Shown: piece by piece, positions 46,813 through 59,035 of the stretch | How the letters are laid out: each line of letters opens with the position of its first letter | Numbering within the stretch: position 1 is the stretch's first letter | Source: Streptomyces mirabilis | Lineage (GTDB): Bacteria; Actinomycetota; Actinomycetes; Streptomycetales; Streptomycetaceae | DNA length: 64,000 bases | Reading direction: 5' to 3' | Assembly (NCBI RefSeq): GCF_018310535.1 | Contig: NZ_CP074102.1 | Coordinates: forward strand, 2,294,001 to 2,358,000 | Made by a program: the position numbers and the translations under genes | Notes under the pieces: generated by a model | The model's input: the letters and a program-made list of their open reading frames with translations, nothing else | Told to the model about the DNA's origin: nothing | The model's database searches: none

Positions 46813-49045
46813 CCTGCTGCCGCCCCTTCTCCAGCTCGTCCTCCAGTACGTCCGCCACCTCGGCGTCCGTCGCAGCAGCCAGCCTCTCATGGGCGGCGCG
46901 GCACTCGGGCGGTTCGACGCTGATGCGCGGCAGCCGCCGGTCGAGCCAGCGGGGCAGCCACCAGTTGGCGCCGCCGAGCAGATGCATGAGGGCGGGGACC
47001 AGGAGAGTGCGCAGGACGAAGGCGTCGAGAGCGACGGCGGAGGCGAGGGCGATGCCGAACATCGCGATGACGCGGTCGCCGCTGAGCACGAAGGCGAGGA
47101 AGACCGAGATCATGATGACGGCGGCGGAGTTGATCACCCGGCTGGTCTCGGCGAGCCCGACCCGGACGGCACGGCGGTTGTCGCCGGTCTCCAGCCACTC
47201 CTCGTACATCCGGCTGACCAAGAAGACCTGGTAGTCCATGGAGAGCCCGAAGAGGACCGACACCATGATCACGGGGAGGAAGGGCTCGATCGGACCCGCG
47301 CGGCCGAGGCCCAGCGGCTCGCTCCCCCAGCCCCACTGGAAGATCGCGACGACCACCCCGAACGCGGCGGCCACGGCGGCGATGTTCATCACGGCGGCCT
47401 TCAGCGGAATGCCGAGCGAGCGGAAGGCGAGCAGGAGCAGCACACACCCGAGGCCGATCACGACGCCCACGAAGAGGGGCAGTTTGCCGACGATGACGGC
47501 GGCGAAGTCGTCGTAGCTCGCCGTCACGCCGCCGACGCGCACGTCGAGCCCGGTGCCCGCCTCGACGCGCGGCAGCACCTCGGTGCGCAGCCGGTCCACG
47601 AGGTCGCTGGTCTGCTGGGACTGCGGCGCGGAGCGCGGGACGACGGTGAGGTACGCGGTGTCGCCCCCGGTGTCGTACGTCACCGGGGTCACCGAGGCGA
47701 CCCCTGCGGTCGCCCGGAGCGTGCTGTCCAGGCTGTCGAGGGCGAGCCTGTCCTCGGCGCCGCCGACGTGGGTGACCAGGGTCAGCGGTCCGTTCACGCC
47801 CGGCCCGAAGCCTTCGGCGAGGAGGTCGTACGCCTGCCGGGTCGTCGTCGACCTCGGGTTGTTGCCCTGGTCGGAGGTGCCGAGATGGAGGGAGAGCGTG
47901 GGCAGGGCGAGCAGCGCCATGACGGCCACGGCGACCGCGCCGAGCAGCTTGGGGTGGCGCTCCACGAACACCGACCAGCGGGCGGCGAGTCCGGTGGGGA
48001 GCTCCGGCTGGGGCCCGTGCTCGTACAGCCTGCGCCGCTCGCGCCGGCTGAGGGCGCGCGGGCCGATGAAGGACAGGAGGGCGGGCAGCAGGGTCACGGA
48101 GGCCGCGACGGTGAGGACCACGGTCGAGGAGGCCGCGATCGCGACACCGTTGAGGAAGCTGAGCCGCAGGATGAGCATGCCGAGCAGGGCGATGCAGACG
48201 GTGGCGCCCGCGAAGACGACCGCGCGGCCGGTGGTGGCGACGGCGTTGCGGGCCGCCTCGGCCACCGGAAGCCCGCGTTTGAGCCCGCGCCGGTGCCGGG
48301 TCACGATGAACAGCGCGTAGTCGATGCCGACGCCGAGGCCGATCAGCGTGCCGAGCATGGGCGCGAAGTCGGCGACGGTCATCGCGTGCCCCAGGAGCAC
48401 GATCGAGGCGTACGCCGTCCCGACGCCGACCAGGGCGGTGGCGATGGGCAGCAGGGAGGCGGCGAGCGAGCCGAAGGCGAGGAAGAGCACCGCGGCGGCC
48501 ACGACCACGCCGACGACCTCGGCGAGGTGCCCGCCGGAGGACTCCGTGAGCCCGATGGCGCTGCCGCCCAACTCCACCTGGAGCCCGTCGGTCTCGGCGG
48601 CCTTGGCGGCGTCGACGACGGCCTGCGCCTCGCTCTTGGAGATGTTGTCGGCCTGGCCGTCGAAGGTGACGGTGGCGTACGCCGTACGTCCGTCGCCGCT
48701 GATCCGGCCCGTGCCCTGCCCTTCGTAGGGGCTGACGACGGAGGCCACGCCGGGCAGGGCGGCGATCTCGTCGAGGGCGCGCGTCATGGTCTGTTCGACG
48801 GCGGCGGCGCGGACGGTGCCGGGGGTGGTCCGCCAGACGACGGTGTCGCTGTCGCCGCCGAGACCGGGGAAGCCCTGCTGCAGGAGCCGGTCGGCGTGGC
48901 CCGATTCGGTGCCGGGGGCCTCGTAGTTGTTCGAGTACGCGGAGCCCGTGACGGCCGCGGCGGCGCTCACCCCGCCGAGGGCGAGGAGCCACAGCAGGAC
49001 GGTGACGAGGCGGTGCCGTACACACCAGCGCGCAAGGGCTGCCAA
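46790..49045 (-). CDS. MMPL-family RND transporter
   Basis: A 751-residue membrane transporter with the twice-repeated MMPL layout: an N-terminal helix, a periplasmic-type loop (about 40-170), six helices, a second loop (about 370-520) and six helices. Motifs GTLIGLGVGIDYALFIVTRHR and LFGLSMDYQVFLVSRMYEEW contain the essential helix-4 and helix-10 Asp-Tyr pairs of proton-driven MmpL proteins. Start is TTG at 49045, with GGAG nine bases before. It probably exports lipids or drugs. A GNAT gene overlaps its 3' end. A 17-base palindrome at 49100-49116 sits 55 bases upstream. Confidence 0.88.
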   Translation of the reverse strand: MAALARWCVRHRLVTVLLWLLALGGVSAAAAVTGSAYSNNYEAPGTESGHADRLLQQGFPGLGGDSDTVVWRTTPGTVRAAAVEQTMTRALDEIAALPGVASVVSPYEGQGTGRISGDGRTAYATVTFDGQADNISKSEAQAVVDAAKAAETDGLQVELGGSAIGLTESSGGHLAEVVGVVVAAAVLFLAFGSLAASLLPIATALVGVGTAYASIVLLGHAMTVADFAPMLGTLIGLGVGIDYALFIVTRHRRGLKRGLPVAEAARNAVATTGRAVVFAGATVCIALLGMLILRLSFLNGVAIAASSTVVLTVAASVTLLPALLSFIGPRALSRRERRRLYEHGPQPELPTGLAARWSVFVERHPKLLGAVAVAVMALLALPTLSLHLGTSDQGNNPRSTTTRQAYDLLAEGFGPGVNGPLTLVTHVGGAEDRLALDSLDSTLRATAGVASVTPVTYDTGGDTAYLTVVPRSAPQSQQTSDLVDRLRTEVLPRVEAGTGLDVRVGGVTASYDDFAAVIVGKLPLFVGVVIGLGCVLLLLAFRSLGIPLKAAVMNIAAVAAAFGVVVAIFQWGWGSEPLGLGRAGPIEPFLPVIMVSVLFGLSMDYQVFLVSRMYEEWLETGDNRRAVRVGLAETSRVINSAAVIMISVFLAFVLSGDRVIAMFGIALASAVALDAFVLRTLLVPALMHLLGGANWWLPRWLDRRLPRISVEPPECRAAHERLAAATDAEVADVLEDELEKGRQQDVRDIPG

Positions 49046-49099
49046 CGGACAAGCTCCCAGAGTGTTTTACGGATCTTTACCGGGATTTGCCCGCAAAGA

Positions 49100-49116
49100 A
49101 CGCATGACTAATGCGT
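49100..49116. promoter_or_regulatory. Palindrome upstream of the MMPL gene
   Basis: ACGCATGACTAATGCGT, a perfect 6-base dyad with a 5-base spacer in a lower-GC promoter-like region. It may bind a TetR or MarR type repressor of the transporter; no such gene is adjacent. Confidence 0.45.
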
Positions 49117-49234
49117 CATCACTCTTGCAGCCAGAAGCGATCGTTTGCCTCATTCATGGGCCTGCTCACAAGAGTGCGAGGTAGTTCACACGACAATCCG
49201 ATGAACTCTGTCGCATCAAGGGCCCCCGGACATG

Positions 49235-49272
49235 CCTGGGGGGATGCATCGGTGTCGATGCATCCCCCCAGG
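49235..49272 (-). terminator. Terminator of the gat operon
   Basis: A perfect 17-base stem (CCTGGGGGGATGCATCG and its complement) with a GTGT tetraloop, 19 bases after the gatB stop. Confidence 0.9.
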
Positions 49273-49290
49273 TGGGTGCTTGACGGGTAC

Positions 49291-50808
49291 TCAGCCCTCG
49301 CTGACGCCCAGCTTCTCCAGGATGAGTTCCTTGACGCGGGCCGCGTCGGCCTGGCCGCGGGTGGCCTTCATGACCGCGCCGACCAGGGCGCCGACCGCGG
49401 CCACCTTGCCGCCGCGGATCTTGTCCGCGACGCCCGGGTTGCCGGCGATGGCCTCGTCGACGGCGGCGGTCAGCGCGCCCTCGTCCGAGACGACCTTCAG
49501 ACCGCGCTTGTCGACGACCTCGTCCGGGGTGCCCTCGCCCGCGAGCACGCCCTCGATGACCTGGCGGGCGAGCTTGTCGTTCAGGTCCCCGGAGGCGACG
49601 AGCTGCGTCACCCGGGCAACCTGCGCCGGGGTGATGGGCAGGTCCTCCAGGGCCTTGCCCGACTCGTTTGCGCTGCGCGCCAGTTCACCCATCCACCACT
49701 TACGGGCGGACGCGGCGTCCGCACCGGCCTCGATCGTGGCGACGATCGGGTCGATGGCACCGGCGTTCAGGATCGACTGCATGTCGTGCGCCGAGACACC
49801 CCACTCCTCACGGAGGCGGTTGCGACGCGCGAGCGGCTGCTCTGGCAGACCCGCGCGCAGCTCCTCGACCCACTCGCGGGACGGGGCGACCGGGACGAGG
49901 TCGGGCTCCGGGAAGTACCGGTAGTCCTCGGCCTCCTCCTTCACACGGCCCGAGGTCGTGGACCCGGTGTCCTCGTGGAAGTGGCGGGTCTCCTGGATGA
50001 TCGTGCCGCCGCTGTTGAGAACCGCGGCGTGCCGCTGGATCTCGAAGCGGGCCGCACGCTCCACGGAGCGCAGCGAGTTGACGTTCTTCGTCTCGGAGCG
50101 CGTGCCGAACTTCTCGCGGCCGTGCGGGCGCAGCGACAGGTTCACGTCGCAGCGCATCTGGCCCATCTCCATGCGGGCCTCCGAGACGCCGAGCGCCTTG
50201 ATGAGCTCGCGCAGCTCGGCGACGTACGCCTTGGCGACCTCGGGAGCGCGCTCGCCCGCACCCTCGATCGGCTTGGTGACGATCTCGATGAGGGGGATGC
50301 CCGCGCGGTTGTAGTCGAGCAGGGAGTGCGAGGCGCCGTGGATACGGCCGGTCGCGCCACCCACGTGGGTGGACTTGCCGGTGTCCTCCTCCATGTGTGC
50401 GCGCTCGATCTCCACGCGGAAGACCTCGCCGTCCTCCAGCTGTACGTCGAGGTAGCCGTTGAAGGCGATCGGCTCGTCGTACTGGGAGGTCTGGAAGTTC
50501 TTCGGCATGTCCGGATAGAAGTAGTTCTTCCGGGCGAAGCGGCACCACTCGGCGATCTCGCAGTGCAGCGCGAGGCCGATCTTGATGGCGGACTCGACGC
50601 CGGTCGCGTTGACGACGGGCAGCGAGCCGGGCATGCCGAGGCAGGTCGGGCAGGTCTGCGAGTTGGGCGCGGCGCCCAGCTCGGTGGAACACCCGCAGAA
50701 CATCTTGGTCTTGGTGCCGAGCTCGACATGGACTTCGAGGCCCATGACGGGGTCGTACGTCGCGAGAGCGTCCTCGTACGACACCAGCTCGTCGGTCGTG
50801 GTGGTCAC
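49291..50808 (-). CDS. gatB: Aspartyl/glutamyl-tRNA amidotransferase subunit B
   Basis: A 505-residue kinase-like subunit of GatCAB, which phosphorylates the Glu or Asp on misacylated tRNA before amidation. The start [21 protein letters not shown], the zinc region CGCSTELG...[13 protein letters not shown] and [23 protein letters not shown] are diagnostic. The YqeY-like C-terminal domain runs from about 355. GTG at 50808 has GAGGGAAG upstream and lies 16 bases after a small membrane-protein gene. Last gene of gatC-gatA-small ORF-gatB. Confidence 0.96.
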   Translation of the reverse strand: MTTTTDELVSYEDALATYDPVMGLEVHVELGTKTKMFCGCSTELGAAPNSQTCPTCLGMPGSLPVVNATGVESAIKIGLALHCEIAEWCRFARKNYFYPDMPKNFQTSQYDEPIAFNGYLDVQLEDGEVFRVEIERAHMEEDTGKSTHVGGATGRIHGASHSLLDYNRAGIPLIEIVTKPIEGAGERAPEVAKAYVAELRELIKALGVSEARMEMGQMRCDVNLSLRPHGREKFGTRSETKNVNSLRSVERAARFEIQRHAAVLNSGGTIIQETRHFHEDTGSTTSGRVKEEAEDYRYFPEPDLVPVAPSREWVEELRAGLPEQPLARRNRLREEWGVSAHDMQSILNAGAIDPIVATIEAGADAASARKWWMGELARSANESGKALEDLPITPAQVARVTQLVASGDLNDKLARQVIEGVLAGEGTPDEVVDKRGLKVVSDEGALTAAVDEAIAGNPGVADKIRGGKVAAVGALVGAVMKATRGQADAARVKELILEKLGVSEG

Positions 50809-50824
50809 GGTGAAAACTTCCCTC

Positions 50825-51067
50825 TCAGCCCAGCAGGACGTCGTCGTCGCCCAGGCGCCTGAGCTCCCGGTAGAGGATGGCGAGGCCGGTGACGATGGCG
50901 GCGGCGGACACGGCCGCGTCGATGAGTCGCAGCGTGTCGTGCTCCGTGCGGGCCTTCTTGGCCTGCTTGGCGACGCCGACGGCACCGAACGCGGTGGTCG
51001 CGATGGACAGGTACGTGCCGGACTTGGACTTCTTGAAGCCCTTGGCCTTGGTCAGAGCCTTACTCAC
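50825..51067 (-). CDS. Small membrane protein inside the gat operon
   Basis: An 80-residue protein with GTG start at 51067 overlapping the gatA stop (GTGA). A basic N terminus ([17 protein letters not shown]) precedes a short hydrophobic segment ([15 protein letters not shown]) and a clear helix ([22 protein letters not shown]). GAGGAGG lies ten bases before the start. Its place between gatA and gatB, with overlap, suggests it is co-translated with the amidotransferase. I recall similar genes at this position in other Streptomyces. Function unknown. Confidence 0.7.
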   Translation of the reverse strand: MSKALTKAKGFKKSKSGTYLSIATTAFGAVGVAKQAKKARTEHDTLRLIDAAVSAAAIVTGLAILYRELRRLGDDDVLLG

Positions 51068-52569
51068 AGCGACGGAGCCTCCTCGAGCAGCGGGTGCCCC
51101 CACTTTTCCACGAAGGCGGCCTCGACTGCGGCGCCGACCTTGTAAAGCCTGTCGTCCTTCATCGCGGGGGCGATGATCTGCAGACCGACCGGGAGGTTGT
51201 CCTCCGGGGCGAGACCGCAGGGCAGCGACATGGCGGCGTTGCCCGCCAGGTTGGTCGGGATGGTGCACAGGTCCGCGAGGTACATCGCCATCGGGTCGTC
51301 GGCTCGCTCGCCGATCGGGAAGGCGGTGGTCGGCGTGGTCGGCGAGACGATGACGTCGACCTTCTCGAACGACTTCTCGAAGTCGCGCGTGATGAGCGTA
51401 CGGACCTTCTGGGCGCTGCCGTAGTAGGCGTCGTAGTAGCCGGAGCTGAGCGCGTACGTGCCGAGCATGATGCGGCGCTTGACCTCGGGGCCGAAGCCCG
51501 CCTCACGGGTGAGGGAGGTGACCTCCTCGGCCGACTTCGTGCCGTCGTCGCCGACCCTGAGGCCGTAGCGCATGGCGTCGAAGCGGGCGAGGTTGCTCGA
51601 ACACTCGGACGGGGCGATCAGGTAGTACGCCGCCAGCGCCAGGTCGAAGGACGGGCAGTCCAGCTCGACGATCTCGGCGCCGAGCTCCCCCAGCAGGGCG
51701 ACGGCCTCGTCGAAGCGCTGCACGACACCGGCCTGGTAGCCCTCGCCGCGGAACTGCTTGACGACACCGACACGCATGCCGGCGACCGAGCCGTTGCGGG
51801 CCGCCTCGACGACCGGCGGGACCGGGGCGTCGATGGAGGTGGAGTCGAGCGGGTCGTGGCCCGCGATGACCTCGTGCAGCAGCGCGGCGTCCAGGACCGT
51901 ACGGGCGCAGGGACCGCCCTGGTCGAGGGAGGACGAGAACGCGACCATGCCGTAGCGCGACACCCCGCCGTACGTCGGCTTGACGCCGACCGTGCCGGTG
52001 ACGGCGGCGGGCTGGCGGATGGAGCCGCCGGTGTCCGTGCCGATGGCGAGGGGCGCCTCGAACGAGGCGAGCGCGGCGCTCGACCCGCCGCCGGAGCCGC
52101 CGGGGATACGGGTGAGGTCCCAGGGGTTGCCGGTGGGGCCGTACGCGCTGTTCTCGGTGGAGGACCCCATGGCGAACTCGTCCATATTGGTCTTGCCGAG
52201 GATGACGACGTCGGCGGCCTTCAGCTTCGCGGTAACCGTCGCGTCGTACGGCGGGATCCAGCCCTCGAGGATCTTCGAACCGACGGTCGTCGGGATGCCC
52301 TCGGTGGTGAAGATGTCCTTGAGCGCGAGCGGCACACCGGCCAGCGGGCCGAGCTTCTCGCCCCGCTCCCGCTTCGCGTCGACGGCGCGGGCCTGCGCGA
52401 GGGCACCCTCGCGGTCGACGTGCAGGAAGGCGTGCACCTTCTCGTCGACGGCCTCGATCCGGGCGAGGTGGGCCTCGGTGACCGCGACGGCCGTGAGTTC
52501 GCCCGCGGCGATCTTCGCGGCGATCTCGGCCGCCGTCAGCTTGATGATGTTGACGTTGGTGTCCGTCAT
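51064..52569 (-). CDS. gatA: Aspartyl/glutamyl-tRNA amidotransferase subunit A
   Basis: A 501-residue amidase-signature enzyme that releases ammonia from glutamine for GatB. The Lys-Ser-Ser triad is Lys84 (ALKDIF), cis-Ser159 (GGSGGGSS) and Ser183 ([11 protein letters not shown]). Length matches the family. ATG at 52569, five bases after the gatC stop. Its stop overlaps the next small gene. Confidence 0.96.
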   Translation of the reverse strand: MTDTNVNIIKLTAAEIAAKIAAGELTAVAVTEAHLARIEAVDEKVHAFLHVDREGALAQARAVDAKRERGEKLGPLAGVPLALKDIFTTEGIPTTVGSKILEGWIPPYDATVTAKLKAADVVILGKTNMDEFAMGSSTENSAYGPTGNPWDLTRIPGGSGGGSSAALASFEAPLAIGTDTGGSIRQPAAVTGTVGVKPTYGGVSRYGMVAFSSSLDQGGPCARTVLDAALLHEVIAGHDPLDSTSIDAPVPPVVEAARNGSVAGMRVGVVKQFRGEGYQAGVVQRFDEAVALLGELGAEIVELDCPSFDLALAAYYLIAPSECSSNLARFDAMRYGLRVGDDGTKSAEEVTSLTREAGFGPEVKRRIMLGTYALSSGYYDAYYGSAQKVRTLITRDFEKSFEKVDVIVSPTTPTTAFPIGERADDPMAMYLADLCTIPTNLAGNAAMSLPCGLAPEDNLPVGLQIIAPAMKDDRLYKVGAAVEAAFVEKWGHPLLEEAPSL

Positions 52570-52574
52570 GGTGA

Positions 52575-52871
52575 TTAGTCCTCCCCCAGGATCTGCGGCA
52601 CCTTGAAACGCTGCTGCTCCTGGGCCGGGGCGCCGGAGAGCGCCTGCTCGGGGGTGAGCGACGGACGGACCTCGTCCGCGCGCATGACGTTCGTCAGCGG
52701 CAGCGGGTGAGAGGTCGGCGGTACGTCTTGGTCGGCGACCTCGCTGACGCGGGCGACCGCGCCGATGATGTCGTCGAGCTGGCCGGCGAAGTGGTCGAGC
52801 TCTTCGGCCTTCAGCTCCAGACGCGCCAGCCGTGCGAGGTGGGCGACCTCCTCGCGCGTGATGCCAGGCAT
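52575..52871 (-). CDS. gatC: Aspartyl/glutamyl-tRNA amidotransferase subunit C
   Basis: A 98-residue linker subunit that holds GatA and GatB together. The start [36 protein letters not shown] and the end [19 protein letters not shown] are characteristic. ATG at 52871 with GAGGATC upstream. First gene of the gat operon; the promoter should be in 52872-53000. Confidence 0.95.
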   Translation of the reverse strand: MPGITREEVAHLARLARLELKAEELDHFAGQLDDIIGAVARVSEVADQDVPPTSHPLPLTNVMRADEVRPSLTPEQALSGAPAQEQQRFKVPQILGED

Positions 52872-53065
52872 GCAGCGATCCTCTGGGTGAGAGTGTGTGG
52901 TTTGGCCCAATCCTATGGGTCCGGGGCCGATGCCTGCGCCCGGGTTTGCCTCAGGCCCCTTTCCCACCCGTACCATCCGTGACGGTTTGTGTACGAGGTG
53001 GAAGTCGCCGGTGGGGGTTCCCCGCCGTCGGCGCCGACCCGTCCGGGAACCGGCACCACCGTCCA

Positions 53066-53112
53066 GAACCTGCGGACCGCCCGTGGCTGATCGCGCGGTT
53101 CCCCGCGCCCCC
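53066..53112 (+). repeat. Interspersed repeat copy 3
   Basis: Reads GAACCTGCGGACCGCCCGTG then GCTGATCGCGCGGTTCCCCG and CGCCCCC. The core matches the copies at 26.1 kb with one change. Confidence 0.65.
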
Positions 53113-53138
53113 ATCGGCGCGTCATTCTCCACCGTGAT

Positions 53139-53187
53139 GAAGCTGCGGGCCGTCCGTGGCTGATGGCGCGGTTCTCCGTGCCCCTGA
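53139..53187 (+). repeat. Interspersed repeat copy 4 (diverged tandem copy)
   Basis: Reads GAAGCTGCGGGCCGTCCGTG then GCTGATGGCGCGGTTCTCCG and TGCCCCTGA. It is a tandem copy of the unit 73 bases before it, with a few base changes. Confidence 0.6.
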
Positions 53188-53321
53188 CGGGGCGCGGACG
53201 CCGACGGCGAACAAGCCGCACGGGAGAGGTCCGCTTGTCGGGTGGCCGTCACGGGTGGTGCGCGGGTGGGAGAACCCGGCGGGAGCCCCACGACCCGGCA
53301 CCCGACAACGAACCGTCGGAG

Positions 53322-55568
53322 CTACTCCGCCGCCGGCAGCGCGGCACGCGGCCGCTGCCAGCCGCGCGACCCCCGCGCCAGCAGCCACGCCGTCGCCTCC
53401 TCCGGAGGCATCGCCGCCGCGACCAGCCACCCCTGCACCGCGTCACACCCGAGATCCCGCAACCGCTCCCACGTCTCGTCGTCCTCGACACCCTCCGCCA
53501 CGACGAGCAGCCCCAGCGAATGCGCGAGATCGAGGGTGCAGCGCACGATCTCCGCGTCCTCGTTGTCCACGGCGAGCCGCGCGACGAAGGACCGGTCGAT
53601 CTTCAGCTCGCTCACCGGCAGCCGCCGCAGATGCACCAGCGAGGAGTACCCCGTACCGAAGTCGTCCAGCGACATCTTCACGCCGTGCCCGGTCAGCGCG
53701 GCCAGCGTGTCCGCGGCCCGCTGCGGGTCCTCCAGGAGCACATGCTCCGTTATCTCCAGCTGCAACGCCCCCGCGGGGACCCCGTGCCGGGCGAGCCGCG
53801 CGGCCACCGAGCCCGCGAAACCGGGAGTGTGGACGTCCCGCGGGGACACGTTCACCGCGACCGGTACGCGCAGTCCCTGCGCCCGCCAGCGCGCGACCTG
53901 GGCGAGCGCGGTCTCCAGCACGTACTCGGTGAGGTACGGCATCAGCCCGGACGACTCGGCGATCGCGATGAACTCGTCCGGCGGCACCCTCCCCCGCTCG
54001 GGATGCACCCAGCGGACCAGCGCCTCGAGCCCGACCACCTGTCCGTCGAAGCGGACCTTGGGCTGGTAGTGCAGTTCGACGTCACCGGCGTCCAGCGCCC
54101 GGCGCAGATCCCCCAGCAGACCGAGCCGGTCCGGCGTGTTCGAGTCCCGCTTGGACTCGTACACCTCCACCCCCGTACGGTCCCGCTTGGCCTGGTACAT
54201 CGCCACGTCCGCCCGCCGCAGCAGCCCCTCCGCGTCCAGCGCGTGGTCGGGAAAGACGGCCAGCCCGGCGCTGGCCTCCAGGACGAGGGTGAGTCCGTCG
54301 AGGTCGAGCGGCGAGCCGAGGGCGGCGACAAGATTGCGGGCGACCCGCGTGGCCGACGTGGTGGAGTCGGCGACGGGCAGTAACACGGCGAACTCGTCCC
54401 CGCCGAGCCGCGCGGCCTCCGCCCCGCGCGGCAGCGCCAGCCGCAGCCGGTCGGCTATCTGAAGGAGCAGTCGGTCGCCGGCGAGGTGCCCCAATGTGTC
54501 ATTCACAGAACGGAAGCGGTCGAGGTCGATCAGCATCAGGGCGGAGCGCGCACCGATGCGCTCGGCATCGTCCAGAGCCGTCCAGGTCCGTTCGAGCAGC
54601 CACTGGCGGTTGGGCAGCCCGGTCAGCGGGTCGCGCAGTTGCTCCTCGGCCCGGACGCGGGCGATCCACAGGGTGGAGTCGAGTGCGATGAGGGGGATCG
54701 AGAACAGCGGCAGCAGCATCGGCTGGGCGACCGCGACCACACAGATCAGCGGCGCGATGCCGAGCAGCGCGACGGCGACCAGGCCCTGCCTGACCAGCGC
54801 CGTGCGAGTGGCGGTGGGCAGTCCGCCGGTGCCCGGCGCGTGCAGGTACCAGAGCAGGACGCGGGTGACCGCGAGATAGGCGGTCGCGACCAGCACCACC
54901 TCGGGTGCGGCGTAGAAGTTCCAGCTCTCCGGATCCCAGGGCGCCTCCACGGACGACACCCGCCCGAACATGGCGAGGACCAGCGCTCCGGCGCCGATGC
55001 CGAGGATGTCGACCGCGCCGTGCAACACCCCCTGGCGCCAGCGGCCTCGGCGGGCGGCGCCGACCAGCACGACGACGGTCAGGCTGACCATCCCGGCGGC
55101 CACCCAGCCGTACAGCAGCAGGACCGCGAGGGTGAGCGCGGCGCCGGAGCCCGTGCCGCCCCACCAGCGGGCGCGGCCGAGGGCGACCAGATGGCCGACG
55201 ATGATGCCGGTCAGTACGGCCAGCGACCAGCCGACCGCGCCGGACGGGAAGAGGGCGTGGTGGCCGCTGAACGCCCGGTAGAAGCCGCCGCCGAGGACGA
55301 ACGCGGCCATCCCGACTACCGCGGCGGGCAGCGTGGGCAAGGAGATGTGCCGTTCGGGATCGTGACCGGACAGGCCGCCGCCACGCCCGGCGGTGAGCCT
55401 GCCGACACCCGGGGCCGGAGCCGCTACGGTGAGGGGTGGTGCGGAGCCCTGCCCGCCCGTGCCGGGGCGCTCCGACGAACGCCCCGTCCGGAGGCCGGCC
55501 ATCCACGCGCCGGTCATCCGGCGCAGGCGCAGCCGTGAGTCCGGGGCGGCGCTCTCGGTCGGTTCCAT
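53322..55568 (-). CDS. rmdB: Membrane GGDEF-EAL protein, RmdB-like cyclic-di-GMP phosphodiesterase
   Basis: A 748-residue protein. A disordered N terminus (1-75) is followed by about eight membrane helices (78-302), a GGDEF domain (GGDEF at 389-393) and an EAL domain (EAL at 515-517). The EAL residues for metal and base function are intact (LEALVRW, DDFGTGYSS, LKIDRSFV, AEGVED), so hydrolysis of cyclic-di-GMP is expected. The RxxD inhibitory site reads RGAE and is lost. The neighbour ligA and the layout match RmdB of S. coelicolor (SCO5495, beside ligA, as I recall), a phosphodiesterase influencing development. ATG at 55568 with GAGGGA upstream. Confidence 0.85.
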   Translation of the reverse strand: MEPTESAAPDSRLRLRRMTGAWMAGLRTGRSSERPGTGGQGSAPPLTVAAPAPGVGRLTAGRGGGLSGHDPERHISLPTLPAAVVGMAAFVLGGGFYRAFSGHHALFPSGAVGWSLAVLTGIIVGHLVALGRARWWGGTGSGAALTLAVLLLYGWVAAGMVSLTVVVLVGAARRGRWRQGVLHGAVDILGIGAGALVLAMFGRVSSVEAPWDPESWNFYAAPEVVLVATAYLAVTRVLLWYLHAPGTGGLPTATRTALVRQGLVAVALLGIAPLICVVAVAQPMLLPLFSIPLIALDSTLWIARVRAEEQLRDPLTGLPNRQWLLERTWTALDDAERIGARSALMLIDLDRFRSVNDTLGHLAGDRLLLQIADRLRLALPRGAEAARLGGDEFAVLLPVADSTTSATRVARNLVAALGSPLDLDGLTLVLEASAGLAVFPDHALDAEGLLRRADVAMYQAKRDRTGVEVYESKRDSNTPDRLGLLGDLRRALDAGDVELHYQPKVRFDGQVVGLEALVRWVHPERGRVPPDEFIAIAESSGLMPYLTEYVLETALAQVARWRAQGLRVPVAVNVSPRDVHTPGFAGSVAARLARHGVPAGALQLEITEHVLLEDPQRAADTLAALTGHGVKMSLDDFGTGYSSLVHLRRLPVSELKIDRSFVARLAVDNEDAEIVRCTLDLAHSLGLLVVAEGVEDDETWERLRDLGCDAVQGWLVAAAMPPEEATAWLLARGSRGWQRPRAALPAAE

Positions 55569-55782
55569 TCCCGTCCCTCTCACAGCCGGCGGTGCCCACG
55601 CCACGCGGTCCGCTGCCGGCGACAACTGCCAACGGCACCGCGTCTGAAAACCCTTCCCCAGACTCTTGCGGAGCAGGGGATGCCCCAACCGCAGCTGGGC
55701 ACGGCAGGCGCACACCTCAACAGTAGGCCGCAGAAGGCTTCTACGGGCAGCGGTCGACGACGGTTGCCCGAATGCGACCCGG

Positions 55783-55818
55783 CCACCCGTATGCATCTGA
55801 TATGCGCCGAACGGGTGG
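55783..55818 (-). terminator. Possible ligA terminator
   Basis: CCACCCGT pairs with ACGGGTGG and encloses a GCAT/ATGC hairpin, ten bases beyond the ligA stop. Moderate stability; no U-tract. Confidence 0.5.
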
Positions 55819-55828
55819 TCTTCAACCG

Positions 55829-58039
<2,211 letters not shown>

Positions 58040-59035
58040 TTACTCTGGGTTGTCCGCGAGGGATCTCGCCGCCCGGGCGCAGTGGGCGAGTGCCCGGCGC
58101 GCGTACTCCGGGGAAGCGCCCGCGAGTCCGCACGTCGGAGTGACCGTGACCGCCTCCGCGAGAAGACCCGGATGCAGCCCCAGCCTGCGCCACAGCGTCC
58201 TGACACCCATGACGCTACCGGCAGGGTCTGACAATGGTCCGTCCGTGCCCGGCACGACACCGGCGAACAGCCGGGTGCCGCCCTCCACCGCCTCGCCGAT
58301 GACATCGTCGTCACGCTCGGTGAGCAGTGAGAAGTCGAACGAGATGGCCGCGGCCCCCGCCCTGCGCAGCAGCGCGAACGGTACGTCGGGTGCGCACGAG
58401 TGCACCACGACCGGGCCGTCGGTGTGCACCCCGACGACGTCCCGCAGCGTCGACTCCACCCGTTGCCGGTCGACGGCGCGATGGGTGCGGTAGCCGCTGG
58501 CGGACTTCACCTGGCCGCGCAGCACCGCGATGAGCGAGGGCTCGTCGAGCTGCAGCACGATCTGGGCGCCGGGCACCCGGCGCCGTACCTCGTCGAGGTG
58601 CGTGCGCAGCCCCTCGGCGAGCGATCCGGCGAGGTCCCGGCAGGCGCCGAGGTCGGAGAGCGCCGCCTCGCCGCCCCGCAGCTCCAGTGCGGCGGCCAGC
58701 GTCCAGGGGCCCACGGCCTGCACCTTGAGCGGCCCCTCGTAGCCCTGGGTGAACTCCTCCAGCGCGTCGAGGTCTTCGCCGAGCCAGGACCTGGCCCGCT
58801 TGGTGTCGCGCCCCGGCCGGTCCCCGATCCGCCAGCCGCTGGGCTCCACGCGCGCATAGAGCTCGACCAGCATCCCGGCGGTCCGTCCGATCATGTCCGC
58901 GCCGGGTCCCCGGGCGGGCAGCTCGGGCAGGAACGGGAAGTCCTCGAAGGACCCGGTCACGGTCTTGGCGGCCTCGCGGGCGTCGTCGCCGGGCATGGAT
59001 CCGACCCCGGTGGCGGGGCCCCAGGTGAAACTCAT
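58040..59035 (-). CDS. MetE-like (cobalamin-independent methionine synthase C-terminal) protein
   Basis: A 331-residue protein resembling the C-terminal zinc/catalytic half of MetE. It starts MSFTWGPATGVGSMPGDD. Possible zinc-site segments are VVHSCAPDVP and TPTCGLAG. The N-terminal half of MetE, needed for normal methionine synthase, is absent, so a different methyl transfer or a different role is likely. ATG at 59035 overlaps the SDR stop (ATGA). I recall a homologue beside ligA in mycobacteria, so linkage to ligA is old. Confidence 0.82.
   Translation of the reverse strand: MSFTWGPATGVGSMPGDDAREAAKTVTGSFEDFPFLPELPARGPGADMIGRTAGMLVELYARVEPSGWRIGDRPGRDTKRARSWLGEDLDALEEFTQGYEGPLKVQAVGPWTLAAALELRGGEAALSDLGACRDLAGSLAEGLRTHLDEVRRRVPGAQIVLQLDEPSLIAVLRGQVKSASGYRTHRAVDRQRVESTLRDVVGVHTDGPVVVHSCAPDVPFALLRRAGAAAISFDFSLLTERDDDVIGEAVEGGTRLFAGVVPGTDGPLSDPAGSVMGVRTLWRRLGLHPGLLAEAVTVTPTCGLAGASPEYARRALAHCARAARSLADNPE

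Larger units (their letters stand above)
52872..53321. other. Intergenic region with repeat copies upstream of gatC
   Basis: 450 bases without a supported gene. It holds the gatC promoter side, two tandem repeat units (53066-53112 and 53139-53187) and, at its right end, the 3' flank of the GGDEF-EAL gene. Long open frames here are GC-driven and have no ribosome site. Confidence 0.6.

Noticed and set aside
53088..53187. Attachment site from the two repeats upstream of gatC
   Set aside because: No tRNA, integrase or foreign DNA between the copies; the sequence belongs to a dispersed Streptomyces repeat family.
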